This document shows positions 1-6,686 of a DNA stretch of 33,139 bases, in pieces. The notes under the pieces were generated by a model. It saw only the letters and a list, made by a program, of their open reading frames with translations, made no database searches and was not told where the DNA came from. This DNA is from Paracoccaceae bacterium (GTDB taxonomy: Bacteria > Pseudomonadota > Alphaproteobacteria > Rhodobacterales > Rhodobacteraceae), in the NCBI GenBank assembly GCA_027489355.1, contig JAIXZY010000050.1, positions 1 to 33,139 of the forward strand, in the 5' to 3' direction. Positions within the stretch are counted from its first letter, which is position 1, and the number at the start of each line of letters is the position of its first letter. The translations under genes were made by a program, and so were the position numbers.

Positions 1-30
1 CTGCAACCCGTCGATTACCGGCTCGACTGA
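1..30 (+). CDS. possible 3' end of an upstream gene (partial)
   Basis: The first thirty bases read in frame 1 as LQPVDYRLD followed by TGA, which could be the C-terminus of a gene entering from the left. Ten codons are too few to identify a family, and the reading may be chance. Confidence 0.2.
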   Translation: MQPVDYRLD

Positions 31-33
31 CCC

Positions 34-60
34 TTGCGCCCGCCCGCACCCCCGCATAAG
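34..60 (+). promoter_or_regulatory. weak candidate promoter for lysC
   Basis: TTGCGC (34-39) and CATAAG (55-60) resemble -35 and -10 boxes, but the 15-base spacer is short. A start near base 67 would leave a leader of about 30 bases before the lysC ATG. The call rests on pattern only. Confidence 0.25.
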
Positions 61-96
61 AAGCGCCCGTCTTGAACGCCAAGGGGGAAGGCGCGG

Positions 97-1353
97 ATGC
101 CGCTTCTGGTGATGAAATTCGGCGGAACTTCCGTGGCGGACCTCGCCCGGATCGAGAACGCCGCCAAGAAGGTCCAGGCCGAGGTCGAGCGTGGCTATGA
201 CGTGATCGTCATCGTCTCGGCCATGTCCGGCAAGACCAACGAGCTTGTGGGCTGGGTCGAAACCACCTCGAAACTCTACGACGCCCGCGAATACGACGCC
301 GTCGTGTCGTCGGGTGAGAACGTGACCGCCGGCCTCATGGCGCTGCGGCTGCAGGAAATGGGCATCCCCGCCCGGTCCTGGCAGGGCTGGCAGGTGCCGA
401 TCAACACCACCTCGGCCCACGGTCAGGCGCGCTTTGTCTCGATCCCGCGTGACAACATCGACGCCAAGTTCGCCGAAGGCTTCAAGGTGATGGTCGTGGC
501 CGGCTTCCAGGGCGTCAGCGCCGAGGGCCGGATCACCACGCTGGGCCGGGGCGGCAGCGACACCACCGCTGTCGCCTTCGCCGCCGCCTTCGGGGCCGAA
601 CGCTGCGACATCTACACCGACGTCGACGGCGTCTACACCACCGACCCCCGCATCAGCCCCAAGGCGCGCAAGCTGGACAAGATCGCCTTCGAGGAGATGC
701 TGGAACTGGCGTCCCTCGGCGCCAAGGTCCTGCAGACCCGGTCCGTCGAACTTGCCATGCGCTACAAGGTCCGCCTGCGGGTGGTGTCGTCTTTTGAGGA
801 GGTCGACGAGACCTCTGGAACCCTGGTCTGCGACGAGGATGAAATCATGGAATCGAAAGTCGTCTCCGGCGTCGCCTACAGCCGCGATGAAGCCAAAATG
901 ACCCTGCTGAAGGTCGAGGACCGGCCCGGCGTCGCCGCCGCGATCTTTGGCTCCTTGGCCGATGCGGGCGTCAACGTGGACATGATCGTCCAGAACATCT
1001 CGGAACAGGACGACCCCACCGACAAGCGCGCCCATACCGACATGACCTTCAGCCTGCCCACCAACCAGGTCGACCGCGCGAAGAAGGCGATCGAGGACGC
1101 CGCCGCCGCCGACAAGTTCGTCTACACCTCGCTGGTGACGGATACCGACGTCGCCAAGGTCTCGGTCGTGGGCATCGGGATGCGGTCCCAGGTCGGCGTT
1201 GCGGCCAAGATGTTCGCGGCCCTTGCGGCGGAAAACGTGAACATCAAGGTCATCACCACCTCCGAGATCAAGATCTCGGTCCTGATCGACCGCAAGTACA
1301 TGGAACTCGCCGTCCAGGCGCTGCACGACACGTTCGAGCTGGACAAGGCCTGA
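97..1353 (+). CDS. lysC: aspartate kinase
   Basis: This gene encodes a 418-residue aspartokinase, which phosphorylates L-aspartate with ATP as the first step towards lysine, threonine, methionine and diaminopimelate. The N-terminus carries the MKFGGTSVAD signature at residues 6-15. The amino-acid-kinase domain fills roughly residues 1-240 and includes TTLGRGGSDTTAVA, the nucleotide and aspartate binding stretch. Two ACT domains occupy about residues 265-340 and 345-415 and in this family mediate feedback inhibition by lysine and/or threonine. Length and domain order are typical of the monofunctional enzyme. The ATG at 97 follows a GGGGGAAGG ribosome-binding site. An in-frame ATG at 112 is less likely. 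The gene converges on the FAD oxidoreductase, with a hairpin between them. It is unrelated in pathway to its neighbours. Confidence 0.97.
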   Translation: MPLLVMKFGGTSVADLARIENAAKKVQAEVERGYDVIVIVSAMSGKTNELVGWVETTSKLYDAREYDAVVSSGENVTAGLMALRLQEMGIPARSWQGWQVPINTTSAHGQARFVSIPRDNIDAKFAEGFKVMVVAGFQGVSAEGRITTLGRGGSDTTAVAFAAAFGAERCDIYTDVDGVYTTDPRISPKARKLDKIAFEEMLELASLGAKVLQTRSVELAMRYKVRLRVVSSFEEVDETSGTLVCDEDEIMESKVVSGVAYSRDEAKMTLLKVEDRPGVAAAIFGSLADAGVNVDMIVQNISEQDDPTDKRAHTDMTFSLPTNQVDRAKKAIEDAAAADKFVYTSLVTDTDVAKVSVVGIGMRSQVGVAAKMFAALAAENVNIKVITTSEIKISVLIDRKYMELAVQALHDTFELDKA

Positions 1354-1370
1354 GGCACCTCGCGGGGGGC

Positions 1371-1398
1371 GTAAGGTGGGCGATACCGCCCACCCTAC
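1371..1398. terminator. hairpin between convergent genes, REP-like
   Basis: GTAAGGTGGGC (1371-1381) pairs with GCCCACCCTAC (1388-1398) with one mismatch around a six-base loop. It sits between the convergent stops of lysC and the oxidoreductase, so it can act for both strands. No clear U-tract follows. The sequence type resembles dispersed GTAGGGTGGGC hairpins found in many bacterial genomes, but only one copy is visible here. Confidence 0.55.
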
Positions 1399-1402
1399 CC
1401 CC

Positions 1403-2302
1403 TCACACCAATATCCCCAGCAGGTCCTGGTGACAGGCCGCACCCGCCCGGTTCCCCGTCGAGGCCGCCTGCGTCGCAGAGGGGAAGGGGCGCGCAAGAT
1501 CGCCCGCCGCGAAGACGCCCCGCACCGTGGTCCTCTGGTGCTCATCCACCCTCAGATGCCGCCCCATCGGCGTCTCCACCACCTCGCAACCAAGCTCCTC
1601 GCCCAGCGACGACGCGGGTTCCTGCCATGTCACCAGATAGAGCGCCCGCATCCCGACCCGCGCGCCGCCCTCCAGTTCCACCGCCTCGATCGCGCCGGCT
1701 GCGTGATGTACCCGGACCACTCGCCCCGCCTGCCGCCGCAGGCCGGGCCGGTCCAGCCGAGCGGCCTCTTCCGCCGTCACCTCGACCCCGTTCTCCAGCA
1801 GGATCAGATCGTCGGTCCAGTCCGACAGATGCACGGAATGGTGCATCGGGATCGCCTCCCAGGCCAAAAGCCCCGTCGTGCGGTCCGCAAGCTCATAGCC
1901 GTGGCAATAGGGACATTGCGCCACCGTCTTGCCCCAGCACTCCTCCAGCCCCGGAATATCGGGCAGCCGGTCGCGCTGGCCATAGGCCAGGATCACACGC
2001 GCCGCGCGCACCTCTTCCGCGCCCTCCAGCACGAAGGCCCCCGCGCGGCCCGTGATCGCCGTCACCCGCCCGTCCACCAGTCGCGCCGTCGGATAGGCCT
2101 GCACCTCGGACAGGCCCTTCGCCCGGATCGCCTCGGGTGCCGCCCCGTCCATCCCCAGAAACCCGTGCGAGGCATGGGCATACCGGTTCCGCGTCTGCCC
2201 CTCGTCCAGGATCACCACCCGCCGCCGCGCGCGGGCCAGCATGATCGCCGCCGACACCCCCGCGAAACTGCCGCCCACCACAGCCACATCCGCCTCGATC
2301 AT
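1403..2302 (-). CDS. thioredoxin-reductase-like NAD(P)/FAD-dependent oxidoreductase
   Basis: This is a 299-residue flavoprotein of the pyridine nucleotide-disulfide oxidoreductase superfamily. The N-terminal FAD-binding motif VVGGSFAGVSAA lies at residues 8-19. A redox-type CPYC pair (C130 and C133) sits where thioredoxin reductases keep their active-site disulfide. The C-terminal FAD motif GVFAAGDLARP is present. I chose the ATG at 2302, preceded by GGCGAGGG, because the FAD motif starts eight residues later. The longer reading from 2428 adds 42 low-complexity residues. Family members of this size include thioredoxin reductases and holomycin/gliotoxin-type dithiol oxidases, and the substrate cannot be told from sequence. 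The gene stands alone on its strand, divergent from ptsP with about 170 bases between starts. Confidence 0.85.
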   Translation of the reverse strand: MIEADVAVVGGSFAGVSAAIMLARARRRVVILDEGQTRNRYAHASHGFLGMDGAAPEAIRAKGLSEVQAYPTARLVDGRVTAITGRAGAFVLEGAEEVRAARVILAYGQRDRLPDIPGLEECWGKTVAQCPYCHGYELADRTTGLLAWEAIPMHHSVHLSDWTDDLILLENGVEVTAEEAARLDRPGLRRQAGRVVRVHHAAGAIEAVELEGGARVGMRALYLVTWQEPASSLGEELGCEVVETPMGRHLRVDEHQRTTVRGVFAAGDLARPFPSATQAASTGNRAGAACHQDLLGILV

Positions 2303-2469
2303 CCGCGCCCTCGCCTGTCTGCACCAGGGTCTCAAGCCCCCGCGCCGCAACCGGTTCCCTGCCCAATCCGCAGGCAGCCCACCCCCGACCAGACGCCCGC
2401 GCTGCGCAATTCCGTTTCCATCCGCCAAGCGCCCCCCTATAGAGAGGGGAAGACCAGAAGGACCCGGCC

Positions 2470-4716
2470 ATGCCCGAACGGACCGAAAGCGAAAGCCGCA
2501 AGCTCCTCCGCCGCCTGCGCGACGTGCTGTCGGTCTCGGGCGAAGGTCAGGACCGCCTGGACCGCATCACCCACCTGATCGCCGACAGCATGGGGACCGA
2601 GGTCTGCTCGATCTACCTCTTCCGCGATCCCGAAACTTTGGAACTGTGTGCGACCGAGGGTCTGAAGAAGGAGGCCGTCCACCAGACACGGATGAAGCTG
2701 GGCGAGGGCCTCGTCGGCCGCGTGGCGCGCACCGGCCAGCCGGTGAATACCGCCGACGCGCCGTCTGAAAAGGGCTTCCGCTACATGCCTGAAACGGGGG
2801 AAGAGCTGTTCTCCTCCTTCCTCGGCGTGCCGATCCAGCGGGTGGGCGAAAAGCTTGGCGTGCTGGTCGTACAGTCCAAGACCGCCCGCCAGTTTTCGGA
2901 AGACGAGATCTACGCGCTGGACGTGGTCGCGATGGTCGTGGCCGAGATGACAGAGCTTGGTGCCTTCACCTCGGGCGAAGGCGCGATGCGGGCGCTGCAC
3001 AAGCAGCCGGTGATGTTCCGCGCCACCTCTGGGCAGGAGGGCGCGGCAGAAGGCCGGGTCTGGCTGCACGAACCCCGTGTCGTCATCACCAACCCCGTGG
3101 CCGACGACCCGCTGACCGAAATCGACCGCATCAAGGCTGCGGTGGGTGAATTGCGCGTCTCGATCGACGACCTGCTCGAGGCCGAGCAGCTGGACAAGGA
3201 ACAGAAGCAGGTCCTGGAAGCCTACCGGATGTTCGCCCATTCCCGCGGCTGGCTGCGGCGGATGGAGGAAGACATCATGCGCGGCCTGTCCGCCGAGGCC
3301 GCGGTTGAAAAGGAACAATCCGCCGCCCGCGCCCGGATGGAACAGGTCCCCGACCAGTACCTGCGCGAACGGCTGCAGGACCTTGACGACCTGTCGAACC
3401 GGCTCCTGCGCATCCTCACCGGCCAGGGCAAGGACACCGGGGCCGAGATGCCGGACAACCCGGTCCTCGTCGCCCGCAACATCGGCCCGGCGGAACTGCT
3501 GGACTATGGCCGCAAGCTGAAGGGCGTCGTGCTGGAAGAAGGCTCGGTCGGCAGCCACGCCGCCATCGTGGCCCGCGCATTGGCGATCCCGCTGGTCATC
3601 AATGCTTCGCGCGTGGTGGCCGAGGCGCTGAACGGCGACCCGATCCTGGTGGACGGCGATCAGGGTGTGGTCCACCTGCGCCCCGAGGAAACCGTCGCGC
3701 GCGCCTTCCGCGACAAGATCGCCATGCAGGCCGAGGCGCAGAAACGCTATGCCAGCCTTCGCGGCCTGCCCGCGACCACGCTCTGCGGCACCACGATCTC
3801 GCTGCACATGAACGCGGGTCTGATGGCCGACCTTCCCAGCCTCGAAGGCTCGGGCGCCGATGGCGTCGGCCTCTTCCGCACCGAACTGCAATTCCTGATC
3901 CGGTCGAAGATGCCGCAGCGCGCAGAACTTGCGCGTCTCTACGCCCGCGTGATGGACGCGGCCAAGGGCAAGCGGGTCGCCTTCCGGACGCTCGACATCG
4001 GGTCGGACAAGGTCCTGCCCTACATGAAGCCGCCCGAGGAACCCAACCCCGCGATGGGCTGGCGCGCGGTGCGCGTGGGCCTCGACAAGCCGGGCGTGTT
4101 GCGGATGCAGGTGCAGGCCCTGATCCGCGCCGCCGCGGGCCGTCCCCTGACGATCATGTTCCCGCTGATCACCGAGATGCGCGAATTTCAGGCCGCCCGC
4201 GCGCATGTCCTTCGCGAGCTCCATCGCGAGAAATCGCTGGGTCACGCGGTCCCGGAACGGATCGAAATCGGCGCGATGATGGAAACGCCCAGCCTGGCCT
4301 ACGCACCGAAAAGCTTTTTCGAGCTGACGGATTTCATCTCGGTCGGGGGCAACGACCTGAAGCAGTTCTTCTTTGCCGCCGACCGCGAGAACGAACTCGT
4401 CCGCCGCCGCTATGACACGCTGAACCTGACCTTCCTTGCCTTCCTGGAGCAGATCATCGCCCGCTGCGCCGAGACCGAGACCCCGCTTTCCTTCTGTGGC
4501 GAGGATGCCGGACGCCCGATCGAGGCGCTGGCTCTGGCCGCCATCGGTTTCCGCTCGCTGTCGATGCGTCCCGCCTCGGTGGGTCCGGTCAAGGCGCTTT
4601 TGCGCAAGGTGGACCTGACCGAGGCCCGCGCCGTGATCGACCGCGCCCGCGACGCAGGCGAGGAAAGCGCGCGATCAATGCTGATGGACTGGCTCGCCAC
4701 CCAGACGACGGCCTGA
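2470..4716 (+). CDS. ptsP: phosphoenolpyruvate-protein phosphotransferase of the nitrogen PTS (EI-Ntr)
   Basis: This 748-residue protein is enzyme I of the nitrogen phosphotransferase system, which passes phosphate from PEP to NPr and then to EIIA-Ntr in the cytoplasm as a regulatory relay for nitrogen and potassium metabolism. An N-terminal GAF domain (about residues 20-165) distinguishes PtsP from sugar-type PtsI. The EI N-terminal domain follows, then the phosphohistidine segment GSHAAIVARA with the acceptor His at residue 363. The PEP-binding barrel spans about residues 430-720 and includes GVGLFRTE, EIGAMMETP and the catalytic-region Cys676 in SFCGEDAGRP. All key residues seem intact and the length is normal. 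No ptsO or ptsN is in the window. An HPr-kinase-fold gene converges on it from downstream, but that protein belongs to another branch of the family. Confidence 0.95.
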   Translation: MPERTESESRKLLRRLRDVLSVSGEGQDRLDRITHLIADSMGTEVCSIYLFRDPETLELCATEGLKKEAVHQTRMKLGEGLVGRVARTGQPVNTADAPSEKGFRYMPETGEELFSSFLGVPIQRVGEKLGVLVVQSKTARQFSEDEIYALDVVAMVVAEMTELGAFTSGEGAMRALHKQPVMFRATSGQEGAAEGRVWLHEPRVVITNPVADDPLTEIDRIKAAVGELRVSIDDLLEAEQLDKEQKQVLEAYRMFAHSRGWLRRMEEDIMRGLSAEAAVEKEQSAARARMEQVPDQYLRERLQDLDDLSNRLLRILTGQGKDTGAEMPDNPVLVARNIGPAELLDYGRKLKGVVLEEGSVGSHAAIVARALAIPLVINASRVVAEALNGDPILVDGDQGVVHLRPEETVARAFRDKIAMQAEAQKRYASLRGLPATTLCGTTISLHMNAGLMADLPSLEGSGADGVGLFRTELQFLIRSKMPQRAELARLYARVMDAAKGKRVAFRTLDIGSDKVLPYMKPPEEPNPAMGWRAVRVGLDKPGVLRMQVQALIRAAAGRPLTIMFPLITEMREFQAARAHVLRELHREKSLGHAVPERIEIGAMMETPSLAYAPKSFFELTDFISVGGNDLKQFFFAADRENELVRRRYDTLNLTFLAFLEQIIARCAETETPLSFCGEDAGRPIEALALAAIGFRSLSMRPASVGPVKALLRKVDLTEARAVIDRARDAGEESARSMLMDWLATQTTA

Positions 4717-4729
4717 CGCGGGACCGGCC

Positions 4730-4749
4730 CCGGCCGGCCGGCCGGCCGG
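4730..4749. repeat. (CCGG)5 tandem tetranucleotide repeat
   Basis: Five uninterrupted CCGG units lie 14 bases after the ptsP stop, flanked by further GGCC-rich sequence. The tract is self-complementary throughout, so it can fold into several alternative hairpins. It may help end ptsP transcription or be a slippage-prone microsatellite. Confidence 0.8.
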
Positions 4750-4802
4750 CGCCCCGACCGCACCGGGTTCGGTCTATCGAAATGCTTGTGCTTGATCCGT
4801 GT

Positions 4803-4821
4803 CCGGAACCGCCCGTTCCGG
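4803..4821. terminator. inverted repeat downstream of ptsP
   Basis: CCGGAAC (4803-4809) and GTTCCGG (4815-4821) form a perfect 7-bp stem with a 5-base loop. It lies in the 240-base convergent gap between ptsP and the kinase gene. No T-run follows, so terminator function is only suggested. The rest of this gap (4822-4935) holds nothing I recognise. Confidence 0.35.
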
Positions 4822-4935
4822 CCCGCGATTGAGGAGCTGATTTCCCAGGTCTAAGGCCCGGCCGAGCCTCGGCAAGTCCTTAAGAGACCCTGAATCTCCG
4901 CATGTAACCACTTGATTTCATGGTTTTGGCGAGAG

Positions 4936-4950
4936 TGTCCACGCTGGACA
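4936..4950. repeat. TGTCCA/TGGACA inverted repeat at the kinase 3' end
   Basis: TGTCCA-CGC-TGGACA is a perfect inverted repeat six bases beyond the minus-strand kinase stop. A near-identical element lies at 29445-29459, just after the DUF1028 stop. The role is unknown. Confidence 0.5.
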
Positions 4951-4956
4951 GCCCCG

Positions 4957-6174
4957 TCACGCCGCGTCCGGCGGCGCGACCAGACCGGCCTCGGACAGCC
5001 GGTCCAATAGCGCGGCAAGGTCGCTGCGGAGCCGCTCTGGTGGGGTGTCGGGGAAGGCCTCCGCCAGCGCCGCCACCAGTTCATCCGGCGTGGCCGGGTC
5101 CTCCAGCATCGCCCAGATCGCCGCGGCCAGCGGGTCCATCCGCTGGATCGCCCGCCCGGCAGGGTCGGCCAGATAGAGCACCTCGCCGATCCACCGCCCC
5201 ACGCTGCCCGCCCGCTGCGAAAGCGGCCCGATCGGAGCCGGGGGCCGGTCGGCGTAGTCCGGCACCCGAAACCGCCGCTCGCTGCCTTTGGCGGCCCCTG
5301 GCAGGGCTGGCCCTGCGGCGAACCCGGCCTGCAGACACCGCACCGCCTCGTCGAGGTCCGAATAGACCAGCCGCCGGATCGGGATCGCGGCCAGCATGGC
5401 CGCGATCACTTCAAGCACGTCGGCCGAATGCCGGTCCCGGGTGAAATTCTGGTGCAGCAAGGCATCCATTGCCGCGTCCAAGGCCACCGGGTCCAGACGC
5501 GCCGGAACAGGCTCGTCACGGCGGTCGAGCAGCACGCAGGCCCCAAGAGGCAGGGTCTCACCATGCGGGGGCAGGTCAGGCAGCGCAAGGTAGTGGTATT
5601 GCCGGTTTCGCGGCCCTGCGTCCATTTCGGACCAGGTGCGGAAGTCGTCGGGCAGGCTTTCGGGCAGCGGCAGTCGCAGACGTGGCGCGATACCCGTGGC
5701 ACGCGCGAGGGGCGGGCCGTCCTGTGGGAAGGTCAGCGGCACCACGTCATCGCTGAACACCCGATGCCCGGCCCTGGCCAGCGCGACGGTCAGCGTGCTT
5801 TTCCCCGCGCGGCGGACGTTCGGGAAGACCACCAGCCGCCCGGCAAACTCTACCCCTGCAGCGTGGAGGCTGATCAGCCGATCGTCCGACTGCGGGAGCG
5901 CCACCGACAGGCTTGCCAAGGCATCACAGACGGCGTTGAGAGCGTCCCAGCTCTGCGCCGGCCTGTCCTCGACATGGCTCTCGCAGCGAAACACCTGCCC
6001 ATTGGGCGTGTCGGAAATCGTGAAGAAGGGCGCGGCATGCCGGGTTGGCAGGACACGGAACGGCCAGCCGGGAACGAGTTCGGGAAGCAGCGAGAGCACG
6101 GCATCCGCACCGTCCAGCCGCAGCGGCGCCGTGACGCCCTTGAAGAAGACATCCCTTGCCACCCGTCGCACCAC
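4957..6174 (-). CDS. HPr-kinase-like protein fused to a C-terminal PqqD-like domain
   Basis: From the GTG at 6174 this encodes 405 residues. Residues about 100-290 look like the HPr kinase/phosphorylase fold: LHAAG with a conserved-type His at 104, a P-loop FPNVRRAGKST (117-127), and an acidic SDD (141-143) where the family has its Mg/ATP-binding Asp. The P-loop lacks the usual first glycine but keeps AGKST. Residues about 321-401 resemble PqqD, a small winged-helix-like fold that binds leader peptides in RiPP pathways, with the pattern Leu-tyr-leu, RMDPLAAAIW and a closing LSEAGLV. GTG at 6174 follows a purine-rich GAGGGGGGAAG. A TTG at 6246 would give 429 residues overlapping the peptide gene but has no visible ribosome site. 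The upstream partner is the Ser/Thr-rich peptide gene. By family analogy it may bind the peptide and phosphorylate it. That role is inferred. Confidence 0.75.
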   Translation of the reverse strand: MVRRVARDVFFKGVTAPLRLDGADAVLSLLPELVPGWPFRVLPTRHAAPFFTISDTPNGQVFRCESHVEDRPAQSWDALNAVCDALASLSVALPQSDDRLISLHAAGVEFAGRLVVFPNVRRAGKSTLTVALARAGHRVFSDDVVPLTFPQDGPPLARATGIAPRLRLPLPESLPDDFRTWSEMDAGPRNRQYHYLALPDLPPHGETLPLGACVLLDRRDEPVPARLDPVALDAAMDALLHQNFTRDRHSADVLEVIAAMLAAIPIRRLVYSDLDEAVRCLQAGFAAGPALPGAAKGSERRFRVPDYADRPPAPIGPLSQRAGSVGRWIGEVLYLADPAGRAIQRMDPLAAAIWAMLEDPATPDELVAALAEAFPDTPPERLRSDLAALLDRLSEAGLVAPPDAA

Positions 6175-6224
6175 CGTCTTCCCCCCTCGGCCCGCTGGCC
6201 GGCCAAAGGGGGATGCTTCCGCTT

Positions 6225-6509
6225 TTATGGGGTGGTCGTGCCGCAACCCGCGTCATCGTCGCCTGGACCCGAGCAGGTGCTCGGACTGGTGGTCCTGGAC
6301 GGCGCTGTCGGTGCGGTGGTCTTGCTTGGCGCCGTCGTCGCACTCGAGTTGCTGGACGAGCTGGACGAACTTGATCCGCTGGAACCGCTGCCTGCCTGCG
6401 CCACGCTGACAGTGGTCATCGCGGGCGCCGCATAGGCCGCCAGAGCAAGCGCGCCAATCCGGCCAAGCGCCATCCGACGGGAGAGAACGCTGTCCTTCGG
6501 GTCTTTCAT
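6225..6509 (-). CDS. small Tat-type exported Ser/Thr-rich peptide, putative substrate of the kinase/PqqD protein
   Basis: This encodes 94 residues with no family I recognise. The N-terminus reads as a twin-arginine signal: SRRMALGR (R11, R12), a hydrophobic stretch to about residue 37, and a likely cleavage after AQA (residue 39). The predicted 55-residue mature part has 18 Ser and 11 Thr, including eight consecutive Ser (46-53), then TTAPS/TTAPT/TTSPS-like repeats, two Cys (79 and 89) around GPGDDDAG, and the end GTTTP. Start ATG 6509 follows AAGGAAA at good spacing. The kinase/PqqD gene begins 50 bases downstream (GTG), or overlaps by 22 bases if TTG 6246 is used, so the two are probably co-transcribed. 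It could be a modified RiPP-like precursor or an unmodified surface peptide. The serine codons vary, so the tract is not a simple triplet expansion. Confidence 0.7.
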   Translation of the reverse strand: MKDPKDSVLSRRMALGRIGALALAAYAAPAMTTVSVAQAGSGSSGSSSSSSSSNSSATTAPSKTTAPTAPSRTTSPSTCSGPGDDDAGCGTTTP

Positions 6510-6549
6510 CGGTCTTTTCCTTCTTGCTTGAGGTGTCCCTCACTGTGCC

Positions 6550-6578
6550 GAACCGCGGGGATTGCGCCCCATCGGTTC
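6550..6578 (-). promoter_or_regulatory. long hairpin in the leader of the peptide gene
   Basis: GAACCG (6550-6555) pairs with CGGTTC (6573-6578), and inside it GGGG pairs with CCCC around a six-base loop. It lies 41-69 bases upstream of the peptide ATG, so it may be an operator or a 5'-UTR structure. GGAACC within it resembles an ECF sigma -35 box, but I find no well-spaced -10. Confidence 0.35.
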
Positions 6579-6594
6579 CACCGGACTGCGGCAG

Positions 6595-6621
6595 GAAAAG
6601 GGCGCTGGCCAGATGCCAGCG
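6595..6621 (-). terminator. rho-independent terminator after the MatB-like gene
   Basis: Read on the minus strand, CGCTGGC and GCCAGCG form a perfect 7-bp stem with loop ATCTG, followed by CCCTTTT. It lies about 65 bases past the acyl-CoA synthetase stop. A second inverted repeat, GGTTTAA/TTAAACC (6621-6643), lies just before it. This would separate the synthetase unit from the peptide/kinase unit. Confidence 0.55.
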
Positions 6622-6686
6622 GTTTAATCCGGGCATTTAAACCCAAGGTATAGGCGAGTTTCCGCAGCCTTCACGCCCAGGGACGA

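Noticed and set aside
1376-2578. 400-codon plus-strand reading opposite the FAD oxidoreductase
   Set aside because: It is an Arg/Pro-rich shadow of a GC-rich gene. The minus-strand protein has clear FAD and CPYC motifs.
4957-6246. The HprK-like protein as the PTS-Ntr HPr kinase because it lies next to ptsP
   Set aside because: The alphaproteobacterial PTS HPr kinase is a short protein usually linked to the ChvG/ChvI genes. This one is larger, has a PqqD-like domain and pairs with an exported peptide, and it only converges on ptsP.
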